64,000 nt of DNA from Ceratothoa steindachneri. Lineage: Eukaryota > Arthropoda > Malacostraca > Isopoda > Cymothoidae. The position numbers and the translations under genes were made by a program. Shown here in pieces: positions 1 to 12,307 of the stretch (the stretch's first letter is position 1; every line of letters starts with the position of its first letter). Below the pieces are notes generated by a model, which saw only the letters and a list, made by a program, of their open reading frames with translations, was not told the origin of the DNA and made no database searches. Location of the stretch: NCBI GenBank assembly GCA_963969495.1, contig OZ018327.1, forward strand, positions 35,283,282 through 35,347,281, in the 5' to 3' direction.

Positions 1-543
1 GCCAAGGAGAACCGTTTGACGAAGTCAACAAAGCTCCTGAACAAACTGAAGCATCCTGTTGAGCCAGAGAATAACTGGTTCTTCTCCAACGAAATGAACT
101 TCTGTGAGGGCAAGTTGCACGATACCTAAAACAACAGGTGGTTTGCCTATAATCCATGCGACGTTCCACGTATCCTGAAGTCCAAGTTACCCCAAACTGT
201 GAGGGTCTGCGGTTGTGTCTCCAGTGAGGGTGGCGTCATGCCGCTGTACATGCTTGAGCATGATCTTAAGCTGCTGGAGATTGTGGTCAAACCCTGACTG
301 GAGAGGATTTCTGCTGGAACTCCCCTTACATACAATAAGAGTCAGAAGTGATCGTCTTGGAATTTCTACGACTTCACCAGCGCCAATTTCAGGCCTCCTA
401 TGTAGATCCCCCGATTATAATCTCATGTGTGGGACGCGATTGAGAAAGACACAACCGCTCTGATTGCAACCCCTGGCATGCGTCAGATTCCGGAACGGTT
501 TTGAGGCCGTAGTGGGAGCTGAGGGCTGTTGTTACTTTGAGTA
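1..543 (+). pseudogene. Tc1/mariner-superfamily transposase, 3' remnant
   Basis: Reading frame 1 from base 1 gives a recognisable DDE transposase C-terminal half, cut by the window edge and broken by in-frame stops (for example near 127 and 286). Segments that fit the family are KLLNKLKHPVEP, the block WFFSNEMNF, a VSSEGGVMP motif and a terminal EKDTTALIATPGMRQIP-like stretch ending at a TAA near 541. Family members normally have Asp in the WFFSDE block as first catalytic residue; here it is Asn (bases 88-90), and the second catalytic region (QDSAPCH-like) is missing. This is a dead copy. The subfamily is not resolved and terminal repeats were not identified. Confidence 0.68.
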
Positions 544-1470
544 AACTGTTATCTCCCAGCCATAATCCAGCTGATACTGCAAAAAAAACAAAAACCATTT
601 TTGGAAGAGATATTGCGGTCTATTTTTCTTTTATTTTTTTAACTTCAAAAATGTTAGAAATAAAAAATATTAATAGATTCTCCAGAGTCAGAAAGAAAAT
701 TGCACTCACTAAATGTTGATAAGAGGAGGCATCTCATACAAGTTTGGCCCTTGCCCAGATGAGTGCCATATCTCTAAGACAGCGTCAGTGTTCACTAGCC
801 CCATCGACATTATTTGATTGGTGCCTGGACAAAGAAGATATAAATCGCCAAATATACAATATCCACTCAAAGAGTGCCATATAAGGGTGGCACTCGCTGG
901 CTATGATACGATTCCTGGAGAGTGGCACTCATATCTATACTCATGGCCGACGTCATATCACTCTCGTGAGATTGGAATTTGAGATGACCGGTCACGTTTC
1001 AGGTTCACTTTATTACTCCCTTTTTCCCCCTCTTCCACACAATCACTCCCCTTCTCATTCACACTCAAGTATCATATCCCAAAACCACTTACCATCTAGA
1101 GGGTCTTTGAGGGTTGTCTACTTGATGGAAATTAAATGGAGATTTTCGAAGATGCGTTTGTGGATGGGGAAAACTTTGCGATATTTTTTTTAATTTCTAG
1201 TTTCTTCTTTCTTTTTATTTATATTTTATTCGATTTTAGAATGTTTTAGTTTTTTCATTATATTTTATTCATGAAAAAACGGCGATTTTTCTTAGAAAAG
1301 TGATTTTTTTTTGTATAGGAAACAAGAATATTTAAAAAAATTATATTTGAACGAGTAACATCCAATTTTTAATCTATGTAGTTACATGTTGATGTTTTTT
1401 TTTACACCTATATTAGTCAAAGATTAACATCAGTATGTAAAAAAATACGATTTAGATTTTATCCTTTTTA
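544..1470. other. No gene recognised; AT-rich unique-looking DNA
   Basis: Short open frames here (the longest about 96 codons at 903-1193) have no recognisable motif and no codon structure like a gene. The stretch after 1190 is T-rich with homopolymer runs. Confidence 0.5.
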
Positions 1471-1479
1471 ATTCCCGCG

Positions 1480-2190
1480 TTCTTCCTTAGTTCCTCAAGG
1501 AGTTTGCTGATGCCTTTGGCCCTTGTGTGTTTCCTCCTTATTAACCTCATCCCAAACACTTCTCTCTTCCCTTCCTCTGGGAAGTATACTCTTATACAGC
1601 ATAGCCCCAAGAACGGTGACATGTCTGCTCCCTCCAACTATCGTCCTATTGCTCTTCTACTATCTCTAAAGTCTTCGAGTCGTTACTTAGTGCTCACACC
1701 CTTAAACACTTCGAATTCTATACTCTTCTCTCTGATCAATCAGTAAGGGGTCCGTGAGGCACGCTCAACTGGTCATCCTCCTCTCAAGAGCTCTGGACAA
1801 TCTTATGACGTTGAACTTTACATTTCTAAGGTTTTTGACAGTCTGGCTCGAGGTCTTTTTGCCTGAACTTCTTGCTGTTTGTCTTTACTCTTCTTCTCCG
1901 TGTGACTCCATCTCTAGTTTCTTGCTTGGGTCGTTCAATTTCTGCAGGAGTTGGTGGCATTAAATTACCCTCTGTCCCTATTTCTAGTGGTGTTCCTCGG
2001 GGTCTCTATTCATTCCCCTTGCCCCTTTTCTGGTCTTCATCAATGACCTCTCTTTCCCATGTACGTGCGGATGAATCTTCGCTTCATAAAGTATCTCTTT
2101 TCCATTCTCACCGTACCTCATTCGCACCCTTTCATAACTCTTTCATACTCAATCACATATTTAGATCACTTAATCACATTTTGTAGGTCT
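1480..2190 (+). pseudogene. Jockey-like LINE reverse transcriptase fragment
   Basis: Conserved reverse-transcriptase blocks appear in order but in changing frames. NYRPIAL is at 1636-1656, followed by a degraded 'LSDQQ-GFREARSTGHPP' region near 1730-1780, a KVFDSLARGL region near 1830, and SSGVPRG (canonical SSGVPQG) at 1983-2003, followed by a blurred INDL-like segment. The FADD/YADD catalytic block is not recognisable. The order and wording match Jockey-group arthropod LINEs in which the block reads SSGVPQGSVLSP. Multiple frameshifts mark it as old. No 3' tail or target duplication could be placed. Confidence 0.7.
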
Positions 2191-2800
2191 TGAGGAAGAA
2201 AATTTATAATTCATTTTAATCACAGTTTTAGATAATTTAAAATAATTTTAGATGATTTGATCGATTTTTAGATCCTTTAGAATCACATTTTTGGATCTTT
2301 ATATTGAGATGATTTTATCAATTTTTAGATTTATAGAATCACGTTTTAGATCTTTTAGATTAATATTTTTAGATCATTTGATCACAATTTTAGATCTTTT
2401 AGAATCACATTTTTCGATCATTTGATCACATTTTTGGTATTTTAGAATCAGATTCTTTTATATCGTTTGATCAGGTTGTGCGATCTTTTATAATCACAAT
2501 TTTAGTTCATTTTATCACATTTTTATATCTTTTAGAATCACCTTTTAGATTCACTTTTTTAGATGATTGATCATATTTTTAATCTTTTTGAACCACATTT
2601 TTAGATCATTTAATAACATTTTTAAATCTTTTAAAATCATATTTTTAGATCATTTTATCCATTTTTAAATTTATAAAATCGCATTTTATATCTTTTAGAT
2701 TTCCGTGTTTAGATCATTTGATCATATTTTTTGGATCCTTTCTATTCACCGTTTTAGATGAAGCACTTTAGATTTATAGAATCACATTTAGAGTACTCGT
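2190..2800. repeat. Degenerate AT-rich minisatellite, unit about 44 bp
   Basis: A theme of 'ttttagaatcaca', 'tttttagatcattt' and 'gatcaca' recurs about 14 times with many substitutions and indels. GATC-containing words dominate. Copies are strongly diverged, so this array is older than the 20-bp array that follows. Confidence 0.75.
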
Positions 2801-3140
2801 CGATCATTTAAACAAATTGGTTGATTGTAAATTTTCTGAAAGCGTTAAGGTTAACCTTAGTACTCGTCTGTCATTCTTTATTAATTTAAAACGTTTCTTA
2901 ATTAAGGATATCCTAATGATCCGCCTATCGTTGCTAAGCAAGGTTAGATCCCTTTTCTTTTTTATTCGATTATTTGTTATTTCAAATACTTTAATACGAC
3001 TCATCGAATTAATTTATCATAAGTTAGTTGAATCCTCATAATTCATGTGTCACTTTTTCAGATCACTCAGGTACACCGTAGAGCATTTTAAAACATTGTT
3101 AACTGTTTTTCATTGATTACAGAACAATTCTATTATTCCC
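2801..3140. other. Spacer between two minisatellites; nothing recognised
   Basis: AT-rich sequence with overlapping short open frames on both strands and no motif I can identify. Confidence 0.5.
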
Positions 3141-3144
3141 TAAC

Positions 3145-6100
3145 TTTTTATCCAGAAGGCTAACGTTTTATCCAGAAGGCTAACGTTATATCCAGAAGGG
3201 TAACGTTTTATCCAGAAGGCAAACATTTTATCCAGAAAGCTAACGTTTTATCCATAAGGCTAACATTTTATCCAGCAAGCTAACATTTTAACCAGAAGGC
3301 TAACATTTCATTCAGAAGGGTAACATTTTATCCAGAAGGCTAAAATTTTATCCAGAAGGCTAACGTTTTATCCAGAAGGCTAACGTTTTATCAAGAAGGC
3401 TAACGTTTTATCCAGAAAAGTAACATTTTAACCAGAAGGCTAACATTTTATCCATACGAGGAAAATTTTATCCAGAAGGCTAACATTTTAACCAGAAGGC
3501 TAACATTTTATCCAGAAGGCTAACGTTTTATCCAGAAGGCTAACATTTTATCCAGGAGGCTAACGTTTTATCCAGAAGGCTAACGTTTTATCCAGAAGGC
3601 TAACATTTTATCCAGAAGGCTAACGTTTTATCCAGAAGGGTAACGTTTTATCCAGAAGGCTAACATTTTATCCAGAAGGCTAACGTTTTATCCAGAAGGC
3701 TAAACTTTTATCCAGAAGGGTAACATTTTATGCAGAAGGGTAACATTTTATCCAGCAGGCTAACATTTTAACCAGAAGGCTAACATATTATCCATAAGGG
3801 TAACATTTTATCCAGAAGGCTAACATTTTATCCAGAAGTCTAACGTTTTATCCGGGAGGCTAACGTTTTATCCAGAAGGCTAACATCTTATCCAGAAGGC
3901 TAACATTTTATTCAGAAGGGTAACGTTTTATTCAAAAGGCTAACGTTTTATCCAGAAGGCTAACGTTTTATCCAGAAGAGTAACATTTTATCCAGAAGGC
4001 TTAAAACATTTTATCCAGAAGGCTAACGTTTTATCCAGAAGGCTAACGTTTAATTTTATAAGGATAACGTTTTATCCAGAAGAGTAACGTTTTATCCAAC
4101 AGGCTAACATTCTAACCAGAAGGCTAACATTTCATCCAGAAGTGCAACATTTTATCCAGAAGGCTAACATTTTATCCAGAAGGCTAAAGTTTTATCCAGA
4201 AAGCTAACGTTTTATCCAGAAGGCTAACGTTTTATTCAGAAGGGTAAAACTTTATCCAGAAGGCTAACATTTTATCCATAAGGGTAACGTTTAATTCAGA
4301 AGGCTAACGTTTTATCCAGAAGGGTAACATTTTATCCAGAAGGGTAACATTTTATCCAGAAGGCTAACATTTTATCCAGAAGGCCAACATTTTATCCAGA
4401 AGGCTAACGTTTTATCCAGAAGGCTAACGTTTTATCTAGAAGGCTAACGTTTTATCCAGAAGGGTAAAGTTTTATCCAGAAGGCTAACATTTTATCCAGA
4501 AGGCTAACGTTTTATTCAGAAGGCTAACGTTTTATCCAGAAGGCTAACATTTGATCCAGAAGCATAACGTTTTTTCCAGCAGGCTAACATTTTATCCCGA
4601 AGGCTAACGTTTTATCCAGAAGGCTAACGTTTTATCCAGAAGGCTAACGTTTTATCCAGAAGGGTAACGTTTTATCCAGAAGGCTAACATTTTATCCAGA
4701 AGGCTAACGTTTTATCCAGAAGGCTTACGTTTTATCCAGAAGGCTAACGTTTTATCAAGAAGGCTAACGTTCTATCCAGAAGGGTAACATTTTTTCCAGA
4801 AGGCTAACATTTTATCCAGCAGGCTAAAATTTTAACTAGAAGGCTAACATTTTATCCAGAAAGCTAACATTTTATAAAGAAGGCTAACGTTTTATCCAGA
4901 AGGCTAACGTTTTATCCAGAAGGGTACATTTTATCCATGAGGGTAACATTTTATCCAGAGGGGATTTTTTATCCAGAAAGCTAACATTTTATCAAGAAGA
5001 CTAACATTTTATCCAGAAGGCTAACATTTTATCCAGGGGGCTAACATTTTATCCAGCAGGCTAACATTTTAACCAGAAGGCTAACATTTTATCCAGAAGG
5101 GTAACATTTTATCCATAAGGGTAATATTTTATCCAAAAGGGTAATATTTTATCCAGAAAGATAACATTTTATCAAGAAGGCTAACGTTTTATCCAGAAGG
5201 CTAACGTTTTATCCAGAAGGCTAACGTTTTTTTCAGAAGGGTAACGTTTTATCCAGAAGGCTAACATTTTATCCAGAAAGCTAACGTTTTATCCAGGAGG
5301 CTAACGTATTATCCAGAAGGCTAACATTTTATCCAGAAGGTTAACGTTTAATCCAGAAGGCTAACGTTTTATCCAGAAGGGTAACATTTTATCCAGAAGG
5401 CTAACATTTTATCCAGCAGGCTAACATTTTAACCAGAAGGCTAACATTTTTTCCAGAAAGCTAACATTTTATCCAGAAGGCTAACGTTTTATCCAGAAGG
5501 CTAACGTTTTATCCAGAAGGCTACGTTTTATCCAGAAGGGTAACATTTTTTTGCTTTAGGGTAACATTTTATCCAGAAGGGTAATATTTTATCCAGAAAG
5601 CTAACATTTTATCCAGAAGACTAACATTTTATCCAGAAGGCTAACATTTTATCCGGCGGGCTAACATTTTATCCAGCAGGCTAACATTTTAGCCAGAAGG
5701 CTAACATTTTATCCAGAAGGTTAACATTTTATCCAGAAGGCTTACATTTTATCCAGAAGGCTAACATTTTATCCAGAAGGCTAACATTTTATCCAGAAGG
5801 CTAACATTTTATCCAGCAGGCTAACATTTTAACCAGAAGGCTAACATTTTTTCCAGAAAGCTAACATTTTATCCAGAAGGCTAACGTTTTATCCAGAAGG
5901 CTAACGTTTTATCCAAAAGGCTAACGTTTTATCCAGAAGGGTAACATTTTTTGCTTTAGGGTAACATTTTATCCAGAAGGGTAATATTCTATCCAGAAAG
6001 CTAACATTTTATCCAGAAGACTAACATTTTATCCAGAAGGCTAACATTTTATCCGGCGGGCTAACATTTTAGCCAGCAGGCTAACATTTTAGCCAGAAGG

Positions 6101-6852
6101 CTAACATTTTATCCAGAAGGTTAACGTTTTATCCAGAAGGCTAACGTTTTATCCAGAAGGGCAACATTTTATCCAGAAGGCTAACATTTTATCCAGCAGG
6201 TAACATTTTAACCAGAAGGCTAACATTTTTTCCAGAAAGCTAACATTTTATCCAGAAGGCTAACGTTTTATCCAGAAGGCTAACGTTTTATCCAGAAGGG
6301 TAACATTTTTTGCTTTAGGGTAACATTTTATCCAGAAGGGTAATATTTTATCCAGAAAGCTAACATTTTATCCAGAAGACTAACATTTTATCCGGCAGGC
6401 TAACATTTTATCCGGCGGGCTAACATTTTATCCAGCAGGCTAACATTTTAGCCAGAAGGCTAACATTTTATCCAGAAGGGTAACATTTTATCCAGAAGGC
6501 TAACATTTTATCCAGAAGGCTAACATTTTATCCAGAAGGCTAACGTTTTATCCAGAAGGCTAACGTTTTATCCAAGAAGGGTAACATTTTTTGCTTTAGG
6601 GTAACATTTTATCCAGAAGGGTAATATCTTATCCAGAAAGCTAACATTTTATCCAGAAGACTAACATTTTATCCATAAGGCTAACATTTTATCCGGCGGG
6701 CTAACATTTTATCCAGCAGGCTAACATTTTATCCAGAAGGCTAACATTTTATCCAGAAGGCTAACATTTTATCCAAAAGGGTAACATTTTATCCAGAAGG
6801 CTAACATTTTATCCAGAAGGCTAACATTTTATCCAGAAGGCTAACATTTTAT
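3145..6852. repeat. 20-bp minisatellite array, about 185 units
   Basis: The unit is taacattttatccagaaggc, with common variants taacg for taaca and aagggt or aaagct at the unit join. The period stays close to 20 bp for 3.7 kb with rare 1-bp slips (for example near 4926 and 6200). A rare variant containing ttgctttagg occurs at 5551, 5951, 6310 and 6591, each time inside a similar succession of variant units (aaagct, aagact, cggcgggct, cagcaggct), which shows higher-order duplication in the right half. Confidence 0.97.
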
Positions 6853-7489
6853 CTGTGAATTGTAACAAAACATTTTGAATTCGATTTAATTCACCGACTT
6901 CGTTCCTGAACATTTTATCATATCTAACGTTTCAAAGCGACGATGCCAAATAATATAATGAAGTAAAAGAACCCCGCACATAGCGAAGGAGTACAAGTGA
7001 TTCGTGCGAGTACAATAACCTCAATGAACCAAATAATGCATAAGGAGCGATGGTAATAACAAAGTATTGTAATTCCTATCGGAATATCCGCCACAAAGGC
7101 AAAATTATCTCCAATTGAGACTTCGATGTAGACTCAAAAGTATGCAATTCCCTCCTCCTACACCCTCCCCCTCCTGTTGCTGGTCTCTCCCCACCCTCCT
7201 TCGTCCCCCCATCCCTAAATGGGGAACAAGGGGAAGAGGTAAGTGAATAAGATCCATTCGCCCGATCTTTTCAGTGTAAATTGCATCGTTTAAGTAATGG
7301 CGGTCGAAAATGAACATTTACAAGCGCGTGCAGTTACGAGGATATGAACGCACTCTTGTGGATGTTGACGTATGTATCCTTGTAGATGCTGGAGCTATTC
7401 TTATGCTATCTATAAGCTATATTTATGCTTTCGTGCTATCCTATAGATAAATCTTAACGTGGATAATATAATAGCAAATGAATAAAATT
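6853..7489. other. No gene recognised
   Basis: Mixed-composition DNA, with a C-rich segment at about 7145-7215. Short open frames only, none with a recognisable domain. Confidence 0.5.
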
Positions 7490-7850
7490 TATACAGTTAC
7501 GAGAAATAAAATTATATAAAGAGCAACAAAATAAGACAAAGAAAACAAAAAAGAAATAAACCGAGAAAGAGAAAGAAAAACAGAGGCAAAGCGAAACCAA
7601 AAGAGGCCAAAGGGGGGAGATGAAAAGAAACAAAATTACAGAAAATGGGGAATAGGTGAAAACAGAGAACAAATCCAATGTAGAAAAGCAAGAAACAAGA
7701 TACAAATGGAAAAAAATAAAGGAATAAAAAAAATCGAAAACGATAACTAATAAAGAAAATGGAGGTCACAATAATTAAAGGAATAACAAATAAAAAAGTA
7801 ATGAAAGGAAATGAAGAATGAACGGAAGAAGATAAGAAAAATAAATATGA
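7490..7850. repeat. Purine-rich low-complexity tract (A/G-rich on +)
   Basis: About 360 bp almost entirely of AAAGA/GAAA/AAAT words. The complementary strand gives F/L/S-rich open frames, a by-product of composition. Confidence 0.85.
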
Positions 7851-7953
7851 GAATTCATAGCTGCGTGTAGGTGTGTGTCATTTGTGAGAGTGTGCGTTGT
7901 TCGACTAAATGGATGTACGCGTGTAATGGAATCTCACGATAGAGACACGTGTG

Positions 7954-7955
<2 letters not shown>

Positions 7956-8020
<65 letters not shown>
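7956..8020. repeat. (TA)n microsatellite
   Basis: Uninterrupted TA dinucleotides for about 64 bp, directly abutting the PLE-end-like fragment on its right. Confidence 0.98.
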
Positions 8021-8022
<2 letters not shown>

Positions 8023-8113
8023 AAACTCACAACTTGCACGTGAGTCAAAATTATGATAAATAACACCCACAAGGAAAATTGAAAAACGATTACGAGTGCC
8101 TTTGTCTTTATTT

Positions 8114-8117
<4 letters not shown>
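8021..8117. mobile_element. Penelope-like element terminal fragment between (TA)n tracts
   Basis: The segment begins aaactcacaa...cgtgagt and continues with cccacaaggaaaatt and a cttta-type end. The same succession of words, with substitutions, is seen at 27,570-27,665, where it runs into the gattccaagtac/cgaacttta motif shared with the terminal repeats of the PLE at 59,593-61,108. I therefore read it as a short diverged PLE end. It sits exactly between two (TA)n arrays. Confidence 0.55.
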
Positions 8118-8170
<53 letters not shown>

Positions 8171-8190
8171 ATGTGTGTGTGTGTGTGTGT
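8117..8190. repeat. (TA)n followed by (TG)n microsatellite
   Basis: TA dinucleotides to about 8153, then TG dinucleotides to 8190 with one A interruption. Confidence 0.97.
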
Positions 8191-9070
8191 CACTATATCA
8201 CCAAGTTTAATATTTTAGTTCAGGTTCATTCGTCCCCATTTCGATGATTAGCGAGGTCTAAAACTGTATAATGAAATTCACATAAAGTTCAGTATGACAT
8301 AAATAGCAGAGTATCAATAGTTGGCAAGGGCATGGACACGAGAAACCGGTCTTCTTTACGGAGGGGGAAGCAAGAAAGGCAGGATTAATGTGTTTTAGCA
8401 TCAGCCAGCGAGCCCTTACGTGGCCCAAGGGATAGCTATCCTCTCTGTGTTAGAGGAGTGTGGATATTAAATGCCCCTTCGGCATGTTCCGAGCCGAAAG
8501 TGGGACTTTTTGTGTGTGGTAAGACAGGAAAAGGAGGGGAGGGTGTATTGGTGTCGTGATACGCTATGAGTGTGTTTGCATATGTGGATGTAGCTCGCCC
8601 CTGCGATGAACATATTCTATCACACATACACACCACATAAAGACACGTGTACACTAAAACGCATACATACATTTGTACTTTCATGTTTAAACAGCGAGTG
8701 TTATGTGGGTTTCTGTCGTGTTTGCATAATGGGCCTGTTTGTACGTGTGTTTAGATGTCTGTGCGTGTGTGTGTATAATTCTCTTAAAACCGACACCGGC
8801 ATTCCGCTCAATCCCTATGAAAAAGGGTTGACTGTGCGAGTGGTGAAGTTGGGGTCATGAAAATATGAAAAAGCTACAACAACCCAAGTTTCCTGAGGAG
8901 TGGAATACCCGCAGGTGCTTGGAGATGGACGGACGCGCAACTCTCCTAACCCTAATTTGTCAGGAAATGCAGGTGGTTATTCTTCTCTCATGTGAGTGTG
9001 TTTGTGCGTACGTCTTGGGAAAGGGGGAAGAGGGTAGCCAGGGTCAAAGGTCACATCAAAATGGCCGACA
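8191..9070. other. No gene recognised
   Basis: Short open frames of about 80 codons on both strands without recognisable motifs. Several TG-rich patches around 8560-8790. Confidence 0.5.
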
Positions 9071-9074
9071 CTCT

Positions 9075-9187
9075 AATAGTAATAATAATAACAATAAAAT
9101 AATAATTATAACATTGATATAATATTAATGCTAATTATATTAATTATTATTCTCGTTCTCTTCATTCGCCTATCTATCTATCTATCG
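9075..9187. repeat. AT-rich simple repeats and short (CTAT)n
   Basis: AATAATA-type words at 9075-9150, then a short CTAT tract at about 9170-9187. Confidence 0.8.
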
Positions 9188-9287
9188 TACCTAAATGAAA
9201 AACACGCACACACAAACGCCCATACGGAGTAAATCCGCAGCTACCTTCACACAAAGGCACAAAGGGAGATACATAGGCCGACAAACA

Positions 9288-9290
<3 letters not shown>

Positions 9291-9357
<67 letters not shown>
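9291..9357. repeat. (GA)n microsatellite
   Basis: About 33 consecutive GA dinucleotides. The 161- and 191-codon open frames that cross it owe part of their length to this tract and contain nothing recognisable. Confidence 0.98.
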
Positions 9358-9360
<3 letters not shown>

Positions 9361-9850
9361 GAGAAAGCGGAAGCTGCATTCCAGTACTAATGGGATCTTT
9401 CCCTCAGCAACTGGTACCTGCCACCCCCAACCCCCTCCCCTACTACCACATCTACCCACCTTACCTTTCGCCCTGCCGTGCGAGAAACAGACAAACAAAC
9501 ATACGAGTACAACGAAAGCGACGCAGTCACATATTGTACACAAACACTCAAAGAGAGAGTGAGAAAGATATGAGGAGGGAAAGAGAAAGAAGGGGGGAGA
9601 AGGGTAGAGTTTCAAGGAACAGAAGTACCTCAAACGTCCTTGCAAACCATACATATGAGGCACCGTATAGGGAGGCCTAACATAATTCGTATGAGAGAAA
9701 GCAGAACAAAAAATGAAGGCTCTCCCCGCCCACCTCTCCTTCTGCAATATGCGGGTATGGAAAATTGAATAACAACCTAGGCATGTTGAAACAAAGAGCC
9801 TACCTAGTGATTTTGATAGCAAAGCTGAAATATTTCTAAGATTTAGATTG
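9358..9850. other. No gene recognised; purine-rich patches
   Basis: Includes a C-rich block (9420-9475) and a GA-rich block (9550-9610). No coding signal that I trust. Confidence 0.45.
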
Positions 9851-9854
9851 ATTG

Positions 9855-10133
9855 TTTTCGCTATTTTTTCTCAGGCAGAAACCCCCATAACACTCGCTGC
9901 TTCTTGAAGTTGTCCATATTATCGCTATTTACTACAGCGACAGGAGGTCGATTCCAGAATTTAACTATACTGTACGTGAAGAAGTTTCCCACCAGTCTAG
10001 TCCGAAACTGCGTTAACTCCAGCTTCCACCCATGGTTCCGACCTTTATTTTGATTTAGAGTGAACAACTTCGTGTGATCAATTTCATCGAAACTTCGAAG
10101 AATCTTGTCCACACAGTCTCCGAGTCTCTCGAG
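9855..10133 (-). pseudogene. CR1 LINE ORF2, C-terminal fragment (copy A, 3' part)
   Basis: On the minus strand the translation contains ILRSFDEIDHTKLF, RNHGWKLEL, VGNFFTYSIVKFWN and VAVVNSDN, the standard C-terminal wording of CR1-type ORF2 downstream of the reverse transcriptase. It is truncated at the low-coordinate side and joined to the upstream part (10,594-11,110) across a hAT-like insert. Confidence 0.8.
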
Positions 10134-10593
10134 CAGGGGTGGGCAACCTTTTTAAGTGGGTGTGCCAAAATTGACCAAATCTTTGCTACAAAATTTTCTC
10201 AAGTGCCAATACTTGACTAAAACACAATGAAAGGATATAAAATTAAAGATGTTCTTTTTATTCATTCCCAACCCATTATGATGCATACAAATTACAAGGA
10301 AAAGATAGTCATTTTACCTAAAAATATAAATATTATCATTATATTAAACAAAATTGAATCTTTATCATTTCAAGAAGAAAACAACAAATCCAAACTAGAG
10401 AAAAAAAATTGTGGACCTTTTCATTTATTTACCATCAATGAGACTTCTGCTGCTGCCTCACTGATAACATAGTTTATAACAGGTTGTACACAATGCGGTT
10501 GCTATATAAAATAACTTGGAGATACATTTATTTAGTTTTCTTAAGTTTAAGCATTTGGCTTCGCGTGCCGGTAGAAGTCGTTGGCGTGCCAAC
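10134..10593. mobile_element. hAT-type non-autonomous insert with one recognisable end
   Basis: The left end reads caggggtgggcaacc, a typical hAT terminal sequence, followed by tttttaagtgggtgtgcc. The right side has gcgtgcc words (gcttcgcgtgccgg, ttggcgtgcc) like the subterminal part of the same kind of element, but the final ggttgcccacccctg is missing. It separates two parts of one CR1 reading. The internal sequence is AT-rich with no transposase. No clean 8-bp target duplication was found, so the right boundary is approximate. Confidence 0.5.
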
Positions 10594-11110
10594 GTCTGAG
10601 AGAGTTGGAGGCCCAACTCTCTCAGACGTTTCCGATAGTTCTTGTTTCTTGTTGATGGGATTAGTTTTGTTGCCCGGGTTTGCAACCCTTTCCAAGCGGT
10701 CGATATTTTTTCGAAAGCATGGAGACCATAACTACACCGCATTTTCCAATTGAGGTCTGACCAACGAATTGTAAAGTTCCAAAACATCCTATTTATTCGG
10801 GAATATAAATTGTATCTTTACGTATCCTAAAAGGTGCGGGCTTTCTTCCCAACCTCAACACACTGCTTAGAGAATTCAAGTCTTTGCTAATCGGCACTCA
10901 CAACTCCTTCTCCACATCAATCGATTTTAGCTTCTTTTTTTTCTTTTAGCGTGTAAACGGACTCGGGATTTCCCTATCAGATGTGCATTACTTTGCACTG
11001 CTTCAAGTTGAAAGGCATCTACCACACGTCCGATCAATTGCCTGTTTGCCGTTGATCGTCTTGGATCCTTTCCACGTTCTCAGGTTACGATATGTATCCG
11101 TCTATTTTGT
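10594..11110 (-). pseudogene. CR1 LINE ORF2 fragment (copy A, 5' part)
   Basis: Minus-strand reading gives RATKLIPSTRNKNYRKRLRELGL near 10,600-10,690 and a blurred post-FADD region upstream (a KCKVMHIG-like relic near 10,980-11,010). Frames change repeatedly. It appears to be the same copy as 9,855-10,133. A further small palindrome is formed at 10,595-10,630 where gtctgagagagttgg meets its complement. Confidence 0.7.
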
Positions 11111-12275
11111 TGGCACCCGTAAACTTATGATTAGGTTAAAAAGAAAATTCTTAAATTCGTACGAGTTAAAATGTTTACCTATAATTTGCAACCGTTTTTT
11201 CATGTAATTTGACTGGTCGATCGTGAAATATTTATTGCAATCCATATTGTTAATACCTTTGATAATTGTATACACTTAAATTAAGTCCCTTCTTAATCTA
11301 TGCTGAGTTAACGGAAATAGGTTTAGTTCTTTAAGTCGTTCTTGGTATGTTTTGTTCTTTAAACTTAGTATCATTTTAGTAAGCCAGGTTGGACTCGTTC
11401 TAATAACATTATATCTATCTGGTAGTAAGGGCACCAGGCTTAAAAGCACTATTCCATAAGGGGACGGACCAACGAATAAAGAGGAGGGATTGTATTAATG
11501 GACTTATACTCGAATGCTCTACCAATGACTCCAATTATTTTATTTGCTTTCTTAAGGATCTCTGACATTGCTGACTAGGTTTTAGGTCGCTCGATATTGT
11601 TACTCCTAGCTCCATCTCTCTGTCTACGCTAAAGAGTTGTCTACCATTTAATGAGTAGTTTACTTTGAGTAGTTTCCATTGATAACGACGCGTTGTTTAC
11701 GATTGCTCAGTCAGATTTCTCTCCACCTCACTATATCGCCTTGAACTCCGTGCGCTTTTAATCTATTAAACATTCGTGGATAACCTTACTGAAGGCTGTT
11801 TGGGAAGTTTAAATAAATTATATCCACTGATTTACTCCTTGTCGTATTCATTAACAATATCGTTAAAGAAGTCTAATAGATTCGTTAGGCCTCTAAGAGC
11901 GTTTATTACGAAAGCCGTGTTTAGTGTCTCTAACTAGGTGTGTTTTCTCCAAATGGTTAGCGAGGCTATCGTGTATGAGTCACTCTTGCATTTTCCAAAC
12001 GACCGAGGTTAGACTAATTGGACGATAGTTACTCGGTAGCGATTTACTTCCTTTTTTTAAATATTAGTGTTATGTTGGCTAGCTTCCACTCATCAGGTAT
12101 TGTTCCGGTATGTAACGAATATTATAGAGTAACGACAGCGCTTTGGCTAGTTCATTCTTGGCCTCCTTTATTACGCAAGGGGAGATCGAATCCAGCCCGG
12201 GTGACTTGTTTACTTTAAGTTTATTAATGCATCTTATTGTCTCTTTCTGTAACGCTGATACTACTTAACGGTTCA
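11111..12275 (-). pseudogene. CR1 LINE ORF2 fragment (copy B), reverse transcriptase and C-terminus
   Basis: From high to low coordinates the minus strand reads [60 protein letters not shown] and then, after a gap where the catalytic FADD block should be, NGRQLFSVDREMELGVTISSDLK and SPTWLTKMI...LKNKTYQERLKELNLFPLT...YFTIDQSNY. The gap near 11,690 shows an internal deletion removing the active site. This is a different CR1 subfamily from copy A, lying directly 5' of it in the same orientation. Confidence 0.78.
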
Positions 12276-12307
12276 TTGTTATGGTTTGGACAGCTGCCGG
12301 TGTTAGG

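Noticed and set aside
3145..6852. CRISPR-like appearance of a regular 20-bp array
   Set aside because: Units are contiguous without unique spacers, and the context is eukaryotic.
7855..8193. 112-codon minus-strand frame
   Set aside because: Thr-His and Tyr-Ile runs from TG and TA microsatellites.
9195..9822. 161- and 191-codon frames on opposite strands
   Set aside because: Kept open by the GA/CT microsatellite; nothing recognisable outside it.
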